Below, piece after piece: positions 60,034-64,000 of a stretch of 64,000 bases of DNA (its first letter is position 1; every line of letters starts with the position of its first letter). The stretch spans positions 24,887-88,886 of the forward strand of contig DCXY01000001.1 in NCBI GenBank assembly GCA_002329155.1, given 5' to 3'. The position numbers and the translations under genes were made by a program. The notes under the pieces were generated by a model. That model saw only the letters and a list, made by a program, of their open reading frames with translations, was not told the origin of the DNA and searched no databases. The stretch is from Stenotrophomonas sp. UBA2124 (lineage in GTDB: Bacteria; Pseudomonadota; Gammaproteobacteria; Xanthomonadales; Xanthomonadaceae).

Positions 60034-62384
60034 AACCGTTTGCCTGGCGGCCCAGCGGGTGGCAGCGCATCGCATTGGCCATTACCTGGCTGCTGCTGCT
60101 CGGCGTGCTGACGCTGTGGATCAGCGCACGCATGCAGGTCAGTGGCGATCTGCGCAAGTTCATGCCCGACGCGCGCACACCGGCGCAGAAGCTGCTGCTG
60201 GACGAACTGGGCGAAGGCCCGGGCGCGCGGCTGCTGCTGGTGGCGCTGTCCGGTGCCGCACCGGAGACGCTGGCCGCGCAGTCGCGTGAACTGCATGACG
60301 CGCTGGCCGGCGATGCGCAGTTCGAGCTGGTCGCCAACGGTGGGCAGGCCGGGCTGGAGGCGTTTCCCGAGCGCCTGCTGCCATACCGCTACCTGATCCA
60401 GCCGCTGCCGGCCGACGCCTTTTCCAGCGCCACGCTGGCCGATGAACTGCAGCAGCGCCTGCAGGATCTCGGCTCGCCTGCCGGTGGCCTGATCGAACCG
60501 CTCCTGCCATTCGATCCCACGCTGCAGGTGCTGCGCGTGGCCGAGGCACTGCAGCCGGCCACCGCGCCGCAGCGCATCGACGATGTGTGGTTCGACCACA
60601 CAGGCACCCAGGCACTGCTGCTGGTGCAGACCCACGCCGCAGGCTTCGACCCCGGCGCGCAGCAGCTGGCGGTGGATACGCTCAACGGCGCGTTCGCCAC
60701 GGTGTCCGGCGACAGCGGCAGCCGCATGGAGCTGAGTGGCCCCGGTGCGTTCTCGGTAAAGATCGGCAACCGCACCGCCAAGGAAGCCAGCACCATCGGC
60801 ACCTTGGATACGCTGGGCATGATCCTGCTGCTGTGGTTCGCCTACCGCAGCTGGAAGATGCCGATCCTTGGCTTCCTGCCGTTGGCGAGCGCCGGCCTGG
60901 CCGGTCTTGCCGCCGTCGCCTTGGGCTTCGACGGCGTGCACGGCATCACCATCGCCTTCGGCTTCACCCTGATCGGCGTGGTGCAGGACTACCCCATCCA
61001 TTTCTTCAGCCACGAACGGCCCGGGCGCTCGTCGTGGGACAACGTGCGTGCGCTGTGGCCGACGCTGGGCACCGGCGTCATGGCCACCTGCATTGCCTAC
61101 CTCACCTTCCTGTTTTCCGGCGTGGAAGGGCTCAAGCAGCTCTCGGTGTTCACCATCACCGCGCTGGCGACCGCCGCGCTGGCCACACGCTTCGTACTAC
61201 CGGCACTGGTGGACCCGCCCACGCGCGACTTCGCCGATTCGCAGCGCCTCGCACGCGTGTGGGCACATACCCAGCGCCTGCCACGCCCGCGCTGGTCGCT
61301 GCTGGTGCTTGCGATGGCTGCGTTCGCGGTAGTGCTGTGGGCGCCGGGAAATTTCTGGCAGAACGATCTGGGCCGGCTGACGCCGGTGGACCCGCAGGAT
61401 CTGGCACGCGATGCGCAGCTGCGCAGCGAGCTGGGCGCGCCGGACGTGCGTTACGTCATTGCCGTGCGCGCGGCTGACGCGCAGGCCGCGCTGGCCGCCA
61501 GCGAGAGGCTGCGCCCCGCGCTGGATGCACTGGTGGCGAAGGACGCGCTGGATCGCTACGACATGGCCGCGCGCTACCTGCCCAGCATCGCCACCCAGCA
61601 GCAACGCCAGCAGCAGCTGCCGGATGTGGCCACGCTGCGCAGTGCCGTCGCGCAGGCGGTGGACGGCACGCCGTTCCGTGACGATGCCTTCGCACCGTTC
61701 CTCGCCGATGTGGAGCAGGCGCGCACCGCGCCGCCGCTGCAGCCGCAGGACCTGCAGGGCACACCGCTGGCGACGGCAGTGGATGGACTGCTGTTGCAGG
61801 GAGAGGGCCATGCCATCGCGCTGGTGTCGCTGAGCGGCCTGCACGATGTCGCCGCGCTGGATGCCGCCGCACGCGCGCAGGGTGCCGAGCTGCTGGATCT
61901 GAAGCAGGCGTCCGAATCGCTGGTGGCCGACTACCGTGGCCGCGTGCTGGTCGCGCTCGGCGTGGCCGTACTGCTGCTGGCAGGCACCGTGTGGGTGGCG
62001 CTGCGCTCACCGCGCCGCGTGCTGCGCGTGCTGCTGCCGATGGCGTTGACCACGCTGCTGGTGCTGGCGCTGCTGCGTGGCATGGGCGTGGAGCTCAACC
62101 TGTTCCATCTGATCGGCCTGATCCTTGCAGCGGGCCTGGGGCTGGATTACGGCCTGTTCTTCGAGCATGCCGGCGACAGCCATGCCGACCAGCTGCGCAC
62201 GCTGCATGGCCTGCTGGTGTGCAGTCTGATGACGCTGCTGGTGTTCAGCCTGCTCGGCCTGTCATCGATACCGGTGCTGCGCGCCATCGGCAGCACGGTG
62301 GCGATGGGCGTGGTGTGCAACTTCGTGCTGGCGCTGCTGATATCGCGTCACCCGTATCAACCGCTTTCCCGGAGCACGCCTTGA
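60009..62384 (+). CDS. MMPL-family exporter of the aryl-polyene cluster
   Basis: A 791-residue membrane protein with about 12 segments and two large periplasmic domains, the MMPL layout. GFTLIGVVQDYPIHFFSHER and LILAAGLGLDYGLFFEHAGD are the two corresponding transmembrane motifs with conserved Asp-Tyr residues. It would move the polyene lipid across the inner membrane. GTG 60009 is used here; TTG 60030, overlapping the previous stop, is an alternative. Confidence 0.88.
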   Translation: MPERWRALKPFAWRPSGWQRIALAITWLLLLGVLTLWISARMQVSGDLRKFMPDARTPAQKLLLDELGEGPGARLLLVALSGAAPETLAAQSRELHDALAGDAQFELVANGGQAGLEAFPERLLPYRYLIQPLPADAFSSATLADELQQRLQDLGSPAGGLIEPLLPFDPTLQVLRVAEALQPATAPQRIDDVWFDHTGTQALLLVQTHAAGFDPGAQQLAVDTLNGAFATVSGDSGSRMELSGPGAFSVKIGNRTAKEASTIGTLDTLGMILLLWFAYRSWKMPILGFLPLASAGLAGLAAVALGFDGVHGITIAFGFTLIGVVQDYPIHFFSHERPGRSSWDNVRALWPTLGTGVMATCIAYLTFLFSGVEGLKQLSVFTITALATAALATRFVLPALVDPPTRDFADSQRLARVWAHTQRLPRPRWSLLVLAMAAFAVVLWAPGNFWQNDLGRLTPVDPQDLARDAQLRSELGAPDVRYVIAVRAADAQAALAASERLRPALDALVAKDALDRYDMAARYLPSIATQQQRQQQLPDVATLRSAVAQAVDGTPFRDDAFAPFLADVEQARTAPPLQPQDLQGTPLATAVDGLLLQGEGHAIALVSLSGLHDVAALDAAARAQGAELLDLKQASESLVADYRGRVLVALGVAVLLLAGTVWVALRSPRRVLRVLLPMALTTLLVLALLRGMGVELNLFHLIGLILAAGLGLDYGLFFEHAGDSHADQLRTLHGLLVCSLMTLLVFSLLGLSSIPVLRAIGSTVAMGVVCNFVLALLISRHPYQPLSRSTP

Positions 62385-62812
62385 TCGACCGCGCGCAGAT
62401 TCTTGAACTGGTGCCGCATCAGGGCGGCATGTGCCTGTGGGATGAAGTGCAGGCCTGGTCGCCGGCGGAGATCACGCTGCGTGCCTTCAACCACCGCGAC
62501 GCTGCGCACCCGTTGCGCAGCGATGGCCAGCTGCGCGCCATCCACCTGTGCGAATACGGCGCGCAGGCCATGGCCGTGCATGGCGGCCTGCGCGCGCGTG
62601 AGCGTAGCGGCGCGGTCACGCCGGGCGTGCTGGTCGCACTGCGTGATGTGCAGCTGCATGTGGATCGCATCGACACACTGCCCGGCCCGCTGCAGGCCAG
62701 CGCGCAGGTGCTGGTGGAGGCCGAAGGCAGCCAGCAGTATGAGTTCCGCATCCATCATGGCGGGCAGCTGCTGGCCGAAGGCCGCGCTGCGGTGATGCTG
62801 CAGCTGCCATGA
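62381..62812 (+). CDS. Hotdog-fold dehydratase (ApeP-like)
   Basis: A 143-residue protein. LELVPHQGGMCLWDEVQAWS is the family opening with the active-site His, and AIHLCEYGAQAMAVHGGL and GVLVALRDVQLHVDRID follow, typical of the second dehydratase of aryl-polyene clusters. The start is TTG 62381 overlapping the MMPL stop, with GGAG 8 bases ahead. The frame is open to 61991 inside the previous gene. Confidence 0.85.
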   Translation: MIDRAQILELVPHQGGMCLWDEVQAWSPAEITLRAFNHRDAAHPLRSDGQLRAIHLCEYGAQAMAVHGGLRARERSGAVTPGVLVALRDVQLHVDRIDTLPGPLQASAQVLVEAEGSQQYEFRIHHGGQLLAEGRAAVMLQLP

Positions 62813-62843
62813 CCCTCTTTTCGATTACAGGAGTATCCGTGCC

Positions 62844-63572
62844 ATGACCCAACCGCGACGCGCCCTGGTCACCGGCGGCAGTGGCGATATCGGTGGCGCG
62901 ATCTGCCGCCAGCTCGCTGCCGATGGCCTGCATGTGATCGTGCATGCCAATGCCAACGTCGGGCGTGCGCAGCAGGTGGTGGATGACATTCTCGCCACGG
63001 GCGGCAGCGCGCAGGCGGTGGCGTTCGACGTGGTCGATGGCGAGGCCTGCGCCGCCGCATTGGAAGCTCTGCTGGCCGAGGGGCCGATCCAGGTGGTGGT
63101 CAACAACGCCGGCATCCACGATGACGCGCCGATGGCAGGCATGGATGCGCAGCGCTGGAGGCGGGTGATCGATGTCAGCCTGCACGGCTTCTTCAACGTC
63201 ACCCAACCGCTGCTGCTACCGATGGCGCGCACGCGCTGGGGTCGTATCGTCAGCGTGTCGTCCGTGGCGGCGGTGCTGGGCAACCGCGGGCAGACCAACT
63301 ACGCGGCGGCGAAGGCCGGTCTGCACGGTGCCAGCCGTTCGCTGGCGCGCGAGATGGCCAGCCGTGGCATCAGCGTCAACGTGGTGGCACCGGGCGTGAT
63401 CGAAGGGCAGATGGCCGGCGAGGCGTTTCCGCCGGAGCAGATCAAGCAGATGGTGCCCGCCGCACGCGCGGGCAAGCCGCAGGAAGTAGCCGCCCTGGTG
63501 GCGTTCCTGTGCAGCGATGCCGCCGGCTACATCAACGGCCAGGTCATCGGCATCAACGGCGGCATGGGCTGA
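62844..63572 (+). CDS. 3-oxoacyl-ACP reductase of the aryl-polyene cluster (FabG/ApeQ-like)
   Basis: A 242-residue short-chain dehydrogenase. The cofactor motif is VTGGSGDIGGAICRQL, with NNAGIHDDAPM and the catalytic Ser, Tyr and Lys in VSVSSVAAVLGNRGQTNYAAAKAG. It reduces the 3-keto group during polyene growth. AGGAG precedes ATG 62844. It is the last gene before the REP doublets; in known clusters a ketosynthase usually follows. Confidence 0.9.
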   Translation: MTQPRRALVTGGSGDIGGAICRQLAADGLHVIVHANANVGRAQQVVDDILATGGSAQAVAFDVVDGEACAAALEALLAEGPIQVVVNNAGIHDDAPMAGMDAQRWRRVIDVSLHGFFNVTQPLLLPMARTRWGRIVSVSSVAAVLGNRGQTNYAAAKAGLHGASRSLAREMASRGISVNVVAPGVIEGQMAGEAFPPEQIKQMVPAARAGKPQEVAALVAFLCSDAAGYINGQVIGINGGMG

Positions 63573-63597
63573 CAGCCTGATCCCGTAGCCGCAACCG

Positions 63598-63740
63598 TAG
63601 CCCGGGTAAGCGCAAGCGCACCCGGGAAGCCGGCGATCGGTCAGGATGCCGGAACCCGCACGTGGCGCGTAGCACTGGCGTTGTTGTGTTGAACGCGAAC
63701 AACCCCGGGTGCGCTTGCGCTTACCCGGGCTACGGATACC
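63598..63740. repeat. GTAG-type REP doublet, copy 1
   Basis: Two 30-base ends are exact inverted complements: GTAGCCCGGGTAAGCGC... at 63598-63627 and ...GCGCTTACCCGGGCTAC at 63704-63733. Each end is a hairpin (CCCGGGT/ACCCGGG around GCGC-AA-GCGC) next to GTAG. They enclose about 76 bases. The layout matches REP pairs (BIMEs) with a GTAG flank, as known from Stenotrophomonas. The downstream boundary is defined by homology with copy 2. Confidence 0.85.
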
Positions 63741-63857
63741 ACACAGCTCAGCCTTGGCCGTCGCTATCGTCGATCAGCGGCGGGTTGGCGCGGATGGTGC
63801 GATAGATGTGCCAGATGCTGCCCCTGCGCAGCGCAATGACCGATGGGCCCGCTCCTG
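63741..63857 (-). other. Possible gene remnant between two REP doublets
   Basis: The minus strand has an open frame ending at 63748 with the C-terminal-like sequence GSIWHIYRTIRANPPLIDDS. It runs back into REP copy 2 and loses any sensible sequence there. It may be the end of a gene interrupted by the REP element, or chance. I do not recognise it. Confidence 0.25.
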
Positions 63858-64000
63858 TAGCCCGGGTAAGCGCAGCGCACCCGGGAAGCCGGCGATCGGT
63901 CAGCATGTCGGAACCCGCACGATGGCGCGGTAGCACTGGCGTTGTTGTGTTGAACGCGAACAACCCCGGGTGCGCTGCGCTTACCCGGGCTACGCATACC
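63858..64000. repeat. GTAG-type REP doublet, copy 2
   Basis: Almost identical to copy 1 from end to end, including the 76-base middle (AACCCGCACG..TGGCGC..GTAGCACTGGCGTTGTTGTG). Differences: the AA in the hairpin core is shortened (GCGC-AGCGC), and there are a few single changes and one- or two-base insertions in the middle. The window ends inside or just after it. Confidence 0.85.

Overview
The window is chromosomal DNA of high GC content (roughly two thirds G+C by eye) from a gammaproteobacterium of the family Xanthomonadaceae. Stenotrophomonas or a close relative is my best guess. The basis is the mix of genes: a xanthomonadin/aryl-polyene gene set with a XanB2-type chorismatase, a polA gene followed by an sX13-like C-rich small RNA, a rhombosortase pair, rsmG-parA-parB, and GTAG-type REP doublets. 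The species assignment is inference. No rRNA, tRNA, CRISPR array, prophage or intact IS was found.

Layout. 1-1258: 3' part of a chemotaxis receptor gene. 1523-8127: acetate module, with a LuxR-type response regulator and acetyl-CoA synthetase (minus strand) diverging from a DcaP-like porin, a DUF485 protein and the acetate symporter ActP. 8419-9834: coniferyl-aldehyde-type dehydrogenase. 10026-18643: defence island with an Mrr-type nuclease and a type I restriction system (hsdM-hsdS-hsdR) that carries a large HTH protein plus Doc toxin between hsdS and hsdR. 18894-23725: exonuclease III, a GlsB-type membrane protein, a phosphopantetheinyl transferase, rsmG, parA and parB. 23817-28860: Cdd1-type HhH protein, SUFU-domain protein, UDP-sugar epimerase, GT2 glycosyltransferase, LpxB N-domain-like membrane protein and a DUF885 metallopeptidase-like protein. 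29031-35959: czc-type heavy-metal efflux operon and a CDF-like transporter. 36125-36539: ribosomal proteins L28 and L33. 36691-43380: FAD/NAD-binding protein, GlyGly-CTERM lipoprotein with its rhombosortase, uvrD, a frameshifted small tyrosine phosphatase, a universal stress protein and a small lipoprotein. 43477-54459: polA, sX13-like RNA, DUF421 protein, hemF, membrane protein, Nudix hydrolase, S9 peptidase, and a cytochrome bd-type oxidase (cydA/cydB, CioAB-like). 54560-63572: aryl-polyene (xanthomonadin-like) biosynthesis genes. 63598-64000: two near-identical REP doublets.

How the genes work together. The acetate genes form an import and activation path: outer-membrane pore, ActP, Acs, with a probable transcriptional regulator. 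The aryl-polyene genes supply the aromatic starter (chorismatase), its activation (AMP ligase), a carrier protein, the dehydration and ketoreduction steps, acyl transfer, and export (LolA-like plus MMPL). No ketosynthase is seen before the window ends. The phosphopantetheinyl transferase at 20082-20681 could activate the carrier protein.

At least nine copies of a C/G-rich hairpin repeat occupy the intergenic spaces. Their inner stems differ in sequence but stay paired. All functional calls rest on motif recognition by reading; no database search was run.
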